From an uncultured Hungatella sp. (GTDB lineage: Bacteria; Bacillota; Clostridia; Lachnospirales; Lachnospiraceae), in assembly GCA_910585435.1 (NCBI GenBank), contig CAJUEJ010000021.1, forward strand, positions 8,856 to 72,855: DNA of 64,000 nt, read 5' to 3'. Each line of letters begins with the position of its first letter. The first letter of the stretch is position 1. Of this stretch, positions 8,345-17,216 are shown piece by piece. Below the pieces are notes generated by a model. The model saw nothing but the letters and a program-made list of their open reading frames with translations. It made no database searches and was not told the DNA's origin. A program made the position numbers and the translations under genes.

Positions 8345-9550
8345 CTACCAGTACATATTCCAGTCCGGACGCATAAGCCTTGTGAGCATTTCCATGAAGA
8401 AATAATCACCCCAGATCACGCACTCATCCACCCCGGAGTTGGCACAGGTGTTATAGGGTGTCTTTTTAGCATAGGTGCCGTGGAGAAGCTGGCCGTTGGA
8501 GACAGAAACGTCAGTCACCTGGTAATTCTGAATCAGGGACAGAGCCAGCTTCCTGGCAATGGACTGATAGTAGGCTGCCTCTTTTTCAGGAAGATATTTG
8601 CTCATCTCCAGGAAACCGCAGCAGGCGATGGCAGCCGAGGAGGAATCTCTGGGCTGTTCTGCCTCATCCCCGTTGCCAAACCCCAGATCCCAGAAAGGAC
8701 ACAGATCCTCAGGAAGGTGTCTTAAGAAATACCCGGAAACCCTCCGGAAATAGTCCAGATATTCCTCCCGCCCCGTATTTTTGTAGGCAATGGCGGTTCC
8801 GTAGATGCCCCAGGTCTGTCCTCTGGCCCAGGCAGAACTGTCTTTATAACCCTGGCAGGTGGCCCCGTGGGAAAACTCATCTGTCTCCGGGTTAAACATG
8901 ATGGTATGCCAGGTGGAATCATCATCTCTCACAATATATTTCATGGTGGTGTGGATATGGTTCTCTGCCACCTCTTTGTACCTTATATCCCCGGAGATAT
9001 CCGTAGCCCAGTACAGAAGGGGGATATTTAACAGGCAGTCAATAATCAGCCTGTGATTCTCCGGTGTGTCCATAGGCCCCCAGGCCTGTATGTATTTTCC
9101 CTTGGGACGGTATCTGGTCATCAGCTGGTCAGCTGCCATGAGGGCTGCCTCCTTTGCCTTTTCGCTGCCGGTCAGCTTGTAGGCAGACACGCAGGAGGGA
9201 GTGTAGAGAAAGCCCAGGTCGTGGTGGTCTACATAATGCTTGATCCGAATCCTCTCTAAAAAGGAATCCACCTGCTTATCTCCGGCCTCCTTAAACAGAC
9301 GTCGGTCTTCCTCTTCCAGGGCGTTCTCATAGGCAAGCCATACTTCTCCTGTCCAGAAGCCGCTGGTCCAGTCCGTGTTGATGCCGGGGGTATAAAAATT
9401 GTTTTCACTGTTAGCTGCCGGAAAATGAGTCTCAAAGGCAGGCAGATTGTGCTTCACCTGAGCGATGCACTGTGCCATAGCCTCCTTCTGCTGCTGCTCA
9501 TTTATCTCCGGATACTGTTCAATCTGTTGAATCGTTAGCCATTTTTCCAA
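8345..9550 (-). CDS. Glycoside hydrolase family 88 (unsaturated glucuronyl hydrolase)
   Basis: About 401 residues. The fold and active-site segments match GH88, which removes unsaturated uronic acid from oligosaccharides made by polysaccharide lyases. The two catalytic Asp positions are visible in HHDLGFLYTPS and NHRLIIDCLLN, with further family segments GQTWGIYG and RDSSSAAIA. It has no signal peptide, so it acts in the cytoplasm on imported disaccharides. The preferred start is the TTG at 9550 with AGAGGAG 8 bp upstream; an in-frame ATG at 9568 lies ahead of that site. It is the last gene of the LacI-headed operon, next to the sulfatase. Confidence 0.9.
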   Translation of the reverse strand: MEKWLTIQQIEQYPEINEQQQKEAMAQCIAQVKHNLPAFETHFPAANSENNFYTPGINTDWTSGFWTGEVWLAYENALEEEDRRLFKEAGDKQVDSFLERIRIKHYVDHHDLGFLYTPSCVSAYKLTGSEKAKEAALMAADQLMTRYRPKGKYIQAWGPMDTPENHRLIIDCLLNIPLLYWATDISGDIRYKEVAENHIHTTMKYIVRDDDSTWHTIMFNPETDEFSHGATCQGYKDSSAWARGQTWGIYGTAIAYKNTGREEYLDYFRRVSGYFLRHLPEDLCPFWDLGFGNGDEAEQPRDSSSAAIACCGFLEMSKYLPEKEAAYYQSIARKLALSLIQNYQVTDVSVSNGQLLHGTYAKKTPYNTCANSGVDECVIWGDYFFMEMLTRLMRPDWNMYW

Positions 9551-9618
9551 AATAGATTCTCCTCTCATCAATCTAAAACCGTTATACTGATAGCACTTAT
9601 TTCAATGAACGCTGTCTT

Positions 9619-11049
9619 TTAACAGCTGTCCGCTGCAGAGAGTACATTTCTCCAGTTTGCTGCGAATCCGTCCTTCTGCCGGTCCATCCAGTTTATTACC
9701 TGGATTTCCAGTTCCCGGGCCAGGGTATTTTCCGGCTCCTTCGTCAGATCCGCCGGGTGTTTTTGCAGAGGGTCTGTCTGATTGCAGTAGAGATAACGGG
9801 CAGGCTTTGGCGTCACATCATATCCCAGCTCCATGATGTAGGTATAATCCTGCGTGCGTACGCCTCTCCAGCCGAAAGTCCTGGGATCCTTCCCCCACTT
9901 TTCAAACTCTCTGAGAAAAATATCTCTTCCCGGGCAGGCGCACAGAAAGCTTACTCTGCCAGGTTCCTCATCAGCTGTCACCAGGAACCGGGAGCAGTCC
10001 TCTCCTTCCACCCGGTCAGGAATCTCCACATCCAGAAGCCCCAGAACGGTAGGCATCATATCCTGGCTTCCTATACAGGTGCGGCAGATTCGTTTGTCAT
10101 TGCCAGGCACCCGCACTACAAAGGGGATTCTTATGGATTCCTCATACCACACATGTTTACCCATAAGGCCGTGGGATCCCATCATGTCGCCGTGATCCGA
10201 AGAGAGTACGATCACAGTGTCTTCATATAATCCATGTTCCTTTAAAAAATGTATCAGCCGCCCGAACTGATCATCCAGCCCGCTTACGGCAGCGTAATAC
10301 TGTCTCGTGGCAAGCTTCAGCTCCTCCTGGGTATAGTTTACTGCCTCCCACGTATGGTGATGGATGTGTTCCAGGTTCACATTGTCTTTCAGCTTCACAT
10401 CCGGGTACAGCTTCAGGTATTTTTCAGGTACCTGATCGTATGGGCTGTGAGGCGGATTCCAGGCAAGATACAGGGCGAAGGGCATATCCTTCTTCGCTGC
10501 CTGAGAAAGATATTCCATAGCTTTATCCGTCTCATGCTCTACCGACCACTTGCCGGGGCGGATCATCTCAGGGGTGTCCTGCCAGTAGTGGGGCGTCAGA
10601 TGCATATCGTAGGTTCCGTAAGAATACCAATAGTCAAAACCATGTCTGCGCACCCCCGGCGGTGTATAGGCATCCCAGTCCCTTGCCCCTGATACAGGCT
10701 CTTTACAATGATTTTGTTCTGGCTCATCCAGGTGCCATTTCCCGATGTAGGCAGTCTGATATCCGGCATGTTTAAGTACCTGCCCTATGGAGATTTCATC
10801 ATCTCCAAGGCGCATGGAAAGCCCGTTCTTACAGTTGGTGAACATGCCCAGAGAAAGGGGATACCTGCCTGTCAGCAGGCTGGCGCGGTGAGGCGAGCAT
10901 ACGGGAAATGTACTGAAAGCATGATCACAGTATGTGGCTTCCTGACAAAAGGCATCCATATTAGGCGTCAGAACCGGGTCCTCCATAGAGGCTCCCATAG
11001 CTCCGGCCCGCCATTGATCCGCAAAAACAAACAGCAGGTTCTTTTTCAT
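9619..11049 (-). CDS. Type I sulfatase (Cys-type, formylglycine-dependent)
   Basis: 476 residues. The alkaline phosphatase-like fold is shown by the metal-binding N-terminus (FVFADQWR), the sulfatase signature CSPHRASLLTGRYP, the GKWHLDE segment and SSDHGDMMGSHG. The Cys in CSPHR must be converted to formylglycine by an anaerobic sulfatase-maturating enzyme, which is not encoded in this window. No signal peptide is present, so it desulfates sugars after uptake. It overlaps the enolase-superfamily gene by 4 bp. With GH88 it suggests that the operon handles sulfated, uronate-containing oligosaccharides. Confidence 0.92.
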   Translation of the reverse strand: MKKNLLFVFADQWRAGAMGASMEDPVLTPNMDAFCQEATYCDHAFSTFPVCSPHRASLLTGRYPLSLGMFTNCKNGLSMRLGDDEISIGQVLKHAGYQTAYIGKWHLDEPEQNHCKEPVSGARDWDAYTPPGVRRHGFDYWYSYGTYDMHLTPHYWQDTPEMIRPGKWSVEHETDKAMEYLSQAAKKDMPFALYLAWNPPHSPYDQVPEKYLKLYPDVKLKDNVNLEHIHHHTWEAVNYTQEELKLATRQYYAAVSGLDDQFGRLIHFLKEHGLYEDTVIVLSSDHGDMMGSHGLMGKHVWYEESIRIPFVVRVPGNDKRICRTCIGSQDMMPTVLGLLDVEIPDRVEGEDCSRFLVTADEEPGRVSFLCACPGRDIFLREFEKWGKDPRTFGWRGVRTQDYTYIMELGYDVTPKPARYLYCNQTDPLQKHPADLTKEPENTLARELEIQVINWMDRQKDGFAANWRNVLSAADSC

Positions 11050-12239
11050 TGTCCCCTCCTTTTTGCAGGCAGAATCTCCTCAAAAAGATCGGTTTCTGCT
11101 GCCAGCTTTTCTTCATCCAAATCGATTCCAAACCCATCTTTTAATGTGAATGTTACCGGGTTCTGGCTGCTGTCTGTGGCAAGGCTTCTGACACAGCGAT
11201 AGAAAAAATCGGATTCATTCCTTTTTTCCGCAGCCTCCACCCACCTGGCTCCCAGACCGTATGCCAACTGCTGCCAGATGGAGGCTGAGGGCCCCACCAG
11301 GCTGTCATCGCCGATCATCAGCCCGGCTCCCAGCTGTCTGATCCGTCCTGCCAAAACCACTGCATCCACGATGGAACCGGCGGAATCCGGATGGATGTTG
11401 TAGATTTTCCCCATGCCGGCACAGATCTCCTTAATAGAACGGCGGGAGGGCCGCATGGGATAGTCAGGGATCAGCTCCAGAGGAGAGACGGAACTTTGAA
11501 GCTTTACCCACTCATCCCTGGAGAGGAATGCCGGATCCTCACAGGCATCCAGTCCTGCCTGATGTAAGTCTTTCATCTGTTCCTCAATCTGTGGCAGAGG
11601 CGTTATTTCCCCCTCTGGCCGATATCCGCAGTTCACATCTCCGATCAAAAAGGTTTCTTCTGCCGGACAGATCTTCCTCACAGTCTGTATAACCTGGCAG
11701 TCCAGCCCGGTTTTTCCAAACAGCTTGACTTTAATAAACTGGTTTTTGCCCTGGCTTTTTGCCCATCGGGCGCTTTCCTCTACTTCTTCTAAATTATCGC
11801 TGAGGATTACATGGACGCTGCACACCGGTGTCCCCTGGTTAAGGCCCAGAAGGGCATTGGCCGGGCAGCCGGATATCTTTCCGCACAGATCGATGAGAGC
11901 CATTTCCGTCATCTCCATCAGCTGTTCCGGCCAGATATCCTGATGTTCCCTTAAAGCTTTAAGCGCCTCTCCGACATGGAGGCCTGCCAGGTCTTCCAGC
12001 AGTTTTTTCCAGGGCTTTAACGAAGCCTCCGGTTCATTTACTGACAGGATACACTCGGCAAAGCCAGTCTTCCCCCCGGCCGAAACCGCTGCGATCACAT
12101 GCTGGCGGCTGGACCAGGTGCCAAAGCTGAAGTGCTTCATGGCATAGATATGTTTCAAATATAAACGAATCGATTCCACAGGCCCTTTTACAGCATACAG
12201 CCTGTCAAGAATTTCATTCCGCTGCCTGTCATAACACAT
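11046..12239 (-). CDS. Mandelate racemase/muconate lactonizing enzyme family protein
   Basis: 397 residues, enolase superfamily. Visible are the KVK motif (FIKVKLFGK), Asp in IGDVNCGY, Glu in ACEDPAF and a third acidic ligand in IPDYPM, the expected Mg2+-binding set. Members abstract the alpha-proton of a carboxylate, commonly dehydrating or racemising sugar acids. In this operon the likely substrate is a uronate or aldonate released by GH88 and the sulfatase, but the reaction cannot be assigned. It starts 1 bp after the upstream permease stop and overlaps the sulfatase start by 4 bp, so the genes are translationally coupled. Confidence 0.85.
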   Translation of the reverse strand: MCYDRQRNEILDRLYAVKGPVESIRLYLKHIYAMKHFSFGTWSSRQHVIAAVSAGGKTGFAECILSVNEPEASLKPWKKLLEDLAGLHVGEALKALREHQDIWPEQLMEMTEMALIDLCGKISGCPANALLGLNQGTPVCSVHVILSDNLEEVEESARWAKSQGKNQFIKVKLFGKTGLDCQVIQTVRKICPAEETFLIGDVNCGYRPEGEITPLPQIEEQMKDLHQAGLDACEDPAFLSRDEWVKLQSSVSPLELIPDYPMRPSRRSIKEICAGMGKIYNIHPDSAGSIVDAVVLAGRIRQLGAGLMIGDDSLVGPSASIWQQLAYGLGARWVEAAEKRNESDFFYRCVRSLATDSSQNPVTFTLKDGFGIDLDEEKLAAETDLFEEILPAKRRGQ

Positions 12240-12240
12240 A

Positions 12241-13125
12241 TTATCCTTTCACACCTCCGGTAAGGCCGCCTACAATATATCTGCTGAGGGCGATATACAA
12301 AATGAATGTGGGAAGGAAGACGATGATGACTGCCGCAAACAGGCCGCACCAGTCTCCGCTGTACTGCATGCCGTTGATCATGGAGAACAATCCCAGGGCC
12401 ACAGGCCGCAGCTTCTCCGAGTTGACAAATAACAGGGAGAGGAAGTACTCGTTCCAGATGTTGACAAAATTAAAAATAGTCACTGTAATAAGCCCGCCCT
12501 GAGCCATGGGAAATACGATCTTCCAGAAAGCCTTAATGGGGTGGCACCCGTCGATTGCCGCCGCCTCCTCATAAGAACGGGAGATATTTTCAAAATACGC
12601 CATGAGGAAGATGGTGGTGTAAGGGATTTTCGTTGCTACGAACAGGGCGATCAGCACGATCCGGTTGGATACTTCATTTCGAAGGAGCCCTGCCCTGGCG
12701 ATAATCATATACAGAGGGATAATCACCATGATGACCGGCACGCCTGTTGTAGCCGCAAGCAGTGTCTTGATAAGCCCGGAGCCCGGAAATTTAAACCGCT
12801 GCAGGACGTAAGAGTAGGGGGCGCACATCACAATCAGCAGGATACAGGAGATCACTGCATAAAGCAAGGAGTTCATAAAGTAAACTGACACATTAGAAGC
12901 CACCCACACCCTGGAATAGTTCTCAAAATGCAGCCCGGTGCTGAACTCAAAAATCGTTCCGCGGAAAATATCGCCGGTGGTGGACAGGCTGGCAGCAATA
13001 ACCCAGATGAGGATGACTGCCGTAAAACCTACCCAGGCCATCAGCACCAGATATCCGGGGGCAAGGGCCAGCTCTTTTTTCAGACTAAATGGATTGTTTT
13101 CTTTTTCTTTATTATTCTTCCACAC
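12241..13125 (-). CDS. Carbohydrate ABC transporter permease (MalG type)
   Basis: 294 residues with six membrane segments and the EAA loop EEAAAIDGCHPIKAFWKIVFP that docks the ATPase. It starts at GTG (13125) with AAGGAGG at good spacing; that site overlaps the stop of the upstream permease. The C-terminus YIVGGLTGGVKG is the usual MalG-type ending. It forms the membrane channel with the MalF-type permease. The operon has no ATPase, so a shared MsmX-type ATPase encoded elsewhere is likely used. Confidence 0.93.
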   Translation of the reverse strand: MWKNNKEKENNPFSLKKELALAPGYLVLMAWVGFTAVILIWVIAASLSTTGDIFRGTIFEFSTGLHFENYSRVWVASNVSVYFMNSLLYAVISCILLIVMCAPYSYVLQRFKFPGSGLIKTLLAATTGVPVIMVIIPLYMIIARAGLLRNEVSNRIVLIALFVATKIPYTTIFLMAYFENISRSYEEAAAIDGCHPIKAFWKIVFPMAQGGLITVTIFNFVNIWNEYFLSLLFVNSEKLRPVALGLFSMINGMQYSGDWCGLFAAVIIVFLPTFILYIALSRYIVGGLTGGVKG

Positions 13126-13136
13126 GTTGAGCCTCC

Positions 13137-14045
13137 TTAAAATTCCAGATCGTCGTCTTTAATCAGACGGTTTACCAATGTAAATATAAACACAATGAAC
13201 AGACAGAGCATGACGCCCACAGCTGCCGCAATACCTGCGTCACGCCGGATCTCATCTACGTTCTCAGCTCCAAACAGCTTATCGTACATATAAACCATAG
13301 GCACTACCGTAGATGTGTCTGCGCTGATAGGGGAAAACAGTTTGGACCAGATGAAGAATCCGGATACGCTGATAGACCACATGATAATATTGGTACGGAA
13401 GATTCCTTTCAGCAGAGGCAGCGTAATGTAAAAGAACTGTTTCACTTTGTTGGCCCCGTCGATGGCGGCAGCCTCATAGTAATCGATGCCTATCCGCTCG
13501 ATTCCGCTGACCCAGATAAGCATAAAGTGTCCGATCATGCCGAAGCAGTAGGAGATTAGGAGGGCCCAGAACTTATAGTCAGCGCTGAGCCACTGGATAC
13601 GGGCCACAGAGTCCAGATGCAGTGCGGAGAAAAACTTTGTCATAAATCCGTAGGACGGATTGAATATGTACTGGATCCACATGGTCGCCATAGCCACGGC
13701 GCTGATTACATTGGGAAGATAGATAGCTGCCTGGAAGAAACCTCTTCCACGTATGCCGTTTTTTAATATAACTGCCAGAACCAGGGAGATCCCCAACGTG
13801 ATCACTCCGCCGATTAAAAATATCTTTGCCAGATTGATCCAGGAAGCCTGGTACAGAGAGTTTCTCATCAGGCTGATATAATTTCCTATACCGTTAAATT
13901 TCCATTTATCCACTGAATCCGTAATCTCCTGGATCGAGAAGAAGCTCATGATTACGGTACGGATAATCGGATATATCAGGGTCACCAGAAAGACCAGTGT
14001 ACCCGGCAAAGCAAATGCAATAATCATGCTGCGGTTTCTTTTCAT
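13137..14045 (-). CDS. Carbohydrate ABC transporter permease (MalF/UgpA type)
   Basis: 302 residues with six membrane segments and the EAA loop YYEAAAIDGANKVKQFFYITLP. The ATG at 14045 (MKRNRS) is preferred over upstream codons because AGAAAGGG lies 8 bp before it. It partners the MalG-type permease 12 bp downstream and the lipoprotein binding protein upstream. About 100 bp separate it from the binding protein gene, a spacing often used to allow more binding protein than permease. Confidence 0.92.
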   Translation of the reverse strand: MKRNRSMIIAFALPGTLVFLVTLIYPIIRTVIMSFFSIQEITDSVDKWKFNGIGNYISLMRNSLYQASWINLAKIFLIGGVITLGISLVLAVILKNGIRGRGFFQAAIYLPNVISAVAMATMWIQYIFNPSYGFMTKFFSALHLDSVARIQWLSADYKFWALLISYCFGMIGHFMLIWVSGIERIGIDYYEAAAIDGANKVKQFFYITLPLLKGIFRTNIIMWSISVSGFFIWSKLFSPISADTSTVVPMVYMYDKLFGAENVDEIRRDAGIAAAVGVMLCLFIVFIFTLVNRLIKDDDLEF

Positions 14046-14143
14046 TGCCATTCCCTTTCTTTTTAAATATGGCGTACAACTTATGAAATTGTACGCCATT
14101 TGCCGCGATTATCTGTTACTTATTTTAAAAGTCCCTTGCAGGC

Positions 14144-15517
14144 TTACTTTTTGGAAGCTGCCAGCATATTATCCACAAATTCCTGTGCTGTACAAGTTCC
14201 TGCATACAGCTTCATCAGGTTTTCTTTTAATGCCGGTGTGATGTCCGGGTTGTTCTCCAGGCCTCCGGAGGTAGCGAACAGCTCTGTACAGCCATCCATA
14301 TAGGGCTTAGCCTCCTGAAGCTGCTCTGGCCAGGACTCGTTGTTCTTGTCTGCCGGAAGTGCCAGGCTTTCCTGGGCAAGCTTTGTATCCCAGCTTCCGC
14401 GGGTAAGTTTTACGATGAGGGCAAATGCTGCCTCCGGGTTAGCACATTTCTTGGTGATGGCAAAGCTCTGATTTCCGATAACCATGGCTTCCTGTCCGTT
14501 GATGCCGTTTTCTACTTCCGGATATGCGAAGAATCCCCATCTGAAATTCGGTCCAGTAATGGTTTTCGTCTCATTCACCACATAGGTTCCTGCACAGTAC
14601 ATGGCAGCCAGTCCTGTGGCAAGCTCTGTGTTCTGTCCAGTGGGCCATACGTTAGCTCCTACCTGAGGGGAGAAATATCCTTTGGAAGCCAGATCCTCAA
14701 AAGCCTTTGCTGCAGCCAGAACCTCTTCCTTGTCCCACAGTCCGTCATTTACCACTTTCTTTACTTCCTCGTCGCCGATGAGACGGGCCAGATGCTGTCC
14801 AAATGCCTGCATTGCATAGGCGTCATCTGTAGTCAGGGCTGTATAGCCGGCATCTTTCAGCTTCTGGCATGCATCCAGGAATTCCTCCCAGGTCACCGGT
14901 GCCTTGGTGATGCCTGCCTTGTCAAACATATCTTTATTATATAAGTAACCGTTGGCTTTCATCTGATAAGGAATCTCATAGAGCTGTCCGTCGCTGTAAT
15001 AGCTTCTGTTGAGAGTCATCAGGGCCGGGTTGGTGTCTTTTTCGTAGTCATTAGCCTTCATCAGATCTTCCAGACAGATGATACGGTCACCGTAATTGCT
15101 TTTGTTGCCTGCGCCGTCAAACAGGTCCACCTGCTGGTCTGCGTCCAGAGCCGGAATCAGGCCTTCCTTGATGCCCTTTCTCCCTTTAAACTGAAGATCC
15201 ACCTGAGCGCCGGTCTCTGCCTCGAACTCCTTCACTGCTTCGGTAATCACGATGCCCTGAGGCTCTGTGGACTCCCAGTTGGACCAGTATACCAGCTTTA
15301 CACCGCTGAAGTCTCCGGAGCCTCCAGATGCCTCTGCTGCTGTTGTAGCATCGGCCGCCGGTGCTGCTGTTGTAGCTGCTGCCGCAGTGGTTTCAGAAGA
15401 TCCTGCCGCTGTTGTATTTGCCGAGCCACCGGATGAGCTGCTGCCGCACCCGGCCAGAATTGTAGTGATTAAAGCACCGCAGGTTACCAGGCTCATCCAT
15501 TTTCTTGATTTTTTCAT
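14144..15517 (-). CDS. Extracellular sugar-binding lipoprotein
   Basis: 457 residues, family 1 solute-binding protein. It has a lipoprotein signal ending TTILAGC, then a long low-complexity Ser/Thr/Ala/Gly linker typical of Lachnospiraceae lipoproteins, then a binding fold with YWSNWESTEP near its start. The ATG at 15517 is preceded by GGAGGTAAAAAA, and this ribosome binding site contains the stop codon of the lacI-type gene, so the two are tightly coupled. It captures the oligosaccharide for the MalFG-type permeases; the ligand is probably a sulfated or uronate-containing sugar, by context only. Confidence 0.92.
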   Translation of the reverse strand: MKKSRKWMSLVTCGALITTILAGCGSSSSGGSANTTAAGSSETTAAAATTAAPAADATTAAEASGGSGDFSGVKLVYWSNWESTEPQGIVITEAVKEFEAETGAQVDLQFKGRKGIKEGLIPALDADQQVDLFDGAGNKSNYGDRIICLEDLMKANDYEKDTNPALMTLNRSYYSDGQLYEIPYQMKANGYLYNKDMFDKAGITKAPVTWEEFLDACQKLKDAGYTALTTDDAYAMQAFGQHLARLIGDEEVKKVVNDGLWDKEEVLAAAKAFEDLASKGYFSPQVGANVWPTGQNTELATGLAAMYCAGTYVVNETKTITGPNFRWGFFAYPEVENGINGQEAMVIGNQSFAITKKCANPEAAFALIVKLTRGSWDTKLAQESLALPADKNNESWPEQLQEAKPYMDGCTELFATSGGLENNPDITPALKENLMKLYAGTCTAQEFVDNMLAASKK

Positions 15518-15521
15518 TTTT

Positions 15522-16625
15522 TTACCTCCAAGTTTTGATGTGATTTGAGCTTTCATAGAAGCTCAAGTTACTTTTCAGCACAATATCGATGGGGCAGTCT
15601 ACTCTCTGGGGAGGCTCCATATGCTTGATAATGGAATCCACCAGAATACTGAGTCCCGTATACCCCTTCATATATGCGCCCTGGTTAATCACCGCTTTCA
15701 TTTCTCCGTTCCTCAAGAATTGCGCTGTTGTCTCGATTAAATCCGTACCAATAATTGAGATCCGATTCATCAGCCCCATATCCTTCACTGCTTTTACAAT
15801 CAGCGCATTGTCATGGGAAGTGAGAGCATAACATGTCACCACATCAGGGTATTGACGCAGCGCTTCCTTCAATGCCTGGTCTATCACCTCGTCTTTTTCA
15901 TGGCGATTGGAATAGCCTTTTACAATCTGCACGGACAGCCGGCTCCCTGCCTCCCTCAAAAATTCAGTCAGTCCTCCGATCTTGTTGATGTGAATCTTGG
16001 AATCGGGACGTCCCTCAGATACGAGGAGGGTTCCTGTTTTGGGAGAGATCAGGTCGATCAGCTCCCCTGCTACCCGCCCCAACACTTTCTCGTTAGGCGG
16101 AATGCAGTACAGGCCTTCCGGCTCCTTCAGCTCATCATCGATCACGATAGTGACAATCTTCTGTGCTACCATCCGCTGCAGCTGAAACAGTACTTTAGGG
16201 CTGCGGGTGTAGGAAAACGTAACCACACCTGCATATTTTTCATTTCCCGCATCCGCAATTAATTTCAGTAATTCGTATTGATTCTGCTCATCCCGACAGG
16301 GAAACTCCTCAATCTCGATGTTCAGCCCCTTGACCTCCTTGGCCATGGTGCGGAAGCCTTTCCAGATATAATCGAAATAAAGCCCGTCGTTTTCCGGAAG
16401 GACAGCAGCAATATGTCTGGTCGCCCTTTTGATGGACGATGCCGCGTAGTTGATCTCATATCCCATCTCCTTGGCAGTCTCAAGGATCTGCCTGCGAAGC
16501 TTTTCTCCCACTCCCTCTTTGCCGGTCAGTGCCCTGTGGACAGAAGTGGCGGAAACATTCAATCTGGCAGAAATATCTTTTATTGTAATTGGGCCTGTGC
16601 CCTTTACCTCATAAGCTTCAGACAT
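15522..16625 (-). CDS. LacI family transcriptional regulator
   Basis: 367 residues. The N-terminal helix-turn-helix reads ITIKDISARLNVSATSVHRAL with the hinge YAASSIK, followed by a periplasmic-binding-protein-like sensor domain. ATG 16625 has AGGAAGGAGAG upstream, making it better than an in-frame ATG 15 codons earlier. It is the first gene of the minus-strand operon and so probably controls its own expression and that of the transporter and enzymes. A palindrome at the predicted transcription start (16882-16905) is its likely operator. HRAL in place of the more usual SRAL in the recognition region is a small variation. Confidence 0.92.
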   Translation of the reverse strand: MSEAYEVKGTGPITIKDISARLNVSATSVHRALTGKEGVGEKLRRQILETAKEMGYEINYAASSIKRATRHIAAVLPENDGLYFDYIWKGFRTMAKEVKGLNIEIEEFPCRDEQNQYELLKLIADAGNEKYAGVVTFSYTRSPKVLFQLQRMVAQKIVTIVIDDELKEPEGLYCIPPNEKVLGRVAGELIDLISPKTGTLLVSEGRPDSKIHINKIGGLTEFLREAGSRLSVQIVKGYSNRHEKDEVIDQALKEALRQYPDVVTCYALTSHDNALIVKAVKDMGLMNRISIIGTDLIETTAQFLRNGEMKAVINQGAYMKGYTGLSILVDSIIKHMEPPQRVDCPIDIVLKSNLSFYESSNHIKTWR

Positions 16626-16863
16626 AACATTCTCTCCTTCCTCTGGTGTAACGCCGTTAATTAAATTCATTATAACATTTTTATAACGGTTCAGCCAGAG
16701 ATTTACAGTCTGGCAGCCTGGTATTCTTATACAATCCAGGCGGATTCAGACTACCCGCATGCTTTGCCGCTAAACCAAATTACGGTGGGTCAGACGGCAT
16801 CGTCATAGAAATTATGACCAAACTATTATATAAAAAAACTCTGCCATATAACATATTGCATAA

Positions 16864-16880
16864 TTTAACGATTGCTTAAA
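16864..16880. promoter_or_regulatory. Possible secondary LacI-type operator
   Basis: TTTAA and TTAAA arms flank a CG-containing centre, giving an imperfect palindrome. Its centre lies about 21-22 bp (two helical turns) from that of the main palindrome at 16882-16905. Candidate only. Confidence 0.3.
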
Positions 16881-16881
16881 T

Positions 16882-16905
16882 AATTACGTTATCGTTTACG
16901 TAATT
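16882..16905. promoter_or_regulatory. Candidate LacI-type operator
   Basis: A perfect 8+8 bp inverted repeat: AATTACGT, 8 bp spacer, ACGTAATT. It begins directly downstream of the predicted -10 box of the minus-strand promoter and so would cover the transcription start, the usual place for a repressor site. Confidence 0.55.
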
Positions 16906-16906
16906 T

Positions 16907-16935
16907 ATTAAAACACAAAAAAAGGAATTTGTCAA
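16907..16935 (-). promoter_or_regulatory. Predicted promoter of the LacI-headed operon
   Basis: On the minus strand: TTGACA (16935-16930), 17 bp, TTTAAT (16912-16907). The -35 is perfect consensus and the -10 differs at one base. A second, weaker TATAAT without a good -35 lies at 16830-16825. Confidence 0.65.
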
Positions 16936-17059
16936 TACATATGTCAAAAAAAATATGGTATTTTCAAAGTATTTGGTTAACCTGTATAATTTCTGGCCTT
17001 ACAGGATGGTAAATTATACCAGTGTATAGTAAAAAGCACCAATAACAGAGGGCTGTTTC

Positions 17060-17107
17060 ATAAAAATACGCCCCCCGGCGAATCTTGGATGGGATTCGCC
17101 GGGGGGC
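17060..17107 (-). terminator. Intrinsic terminator after the GH2 gene
   Basis: A perfect 15-bp GC-rich stem (17070-17084 with 17093-17107) with an 8-base loop, followed on the minus strand by TATTTTTATG. It lies about 110 bp beyond the GH2 stop and isolates that gene from the LacI operon. Confidence 0.85.
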
Positions 17108-17216
17108 AAAATTTCGTCTGATTCAGCACTGGCTGTTTCCGCCCTCCGTACGCCTGCAAGGCCAGATACAGCCATCACCTGTATGGCAGTGTCTGCAGGC
17201 GGATGTGAGGGAGGTG

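Larger units (their letters stand above)
16626..17216. other. Intergenic region between LacI operon and GH2 gene
   Basis: No gene is seen. The left two thirds are AT-rich and carry the minus-strand promoter and operator of the LacI operon (16882-16935), leaving a 5' leader of about 275 nt. The right end carries the strong terminator of the upstream GH2 gene (17060-17107). Confidence 0.6.

Noticed and set aside
11046..12239. Assigning the enolase-superfamily gene as mannonate or galactonate dehydratase
   Set aside because: Metal ligands and KxK are visible, but the residues that separate these activities cannot be read safely without an alignment.
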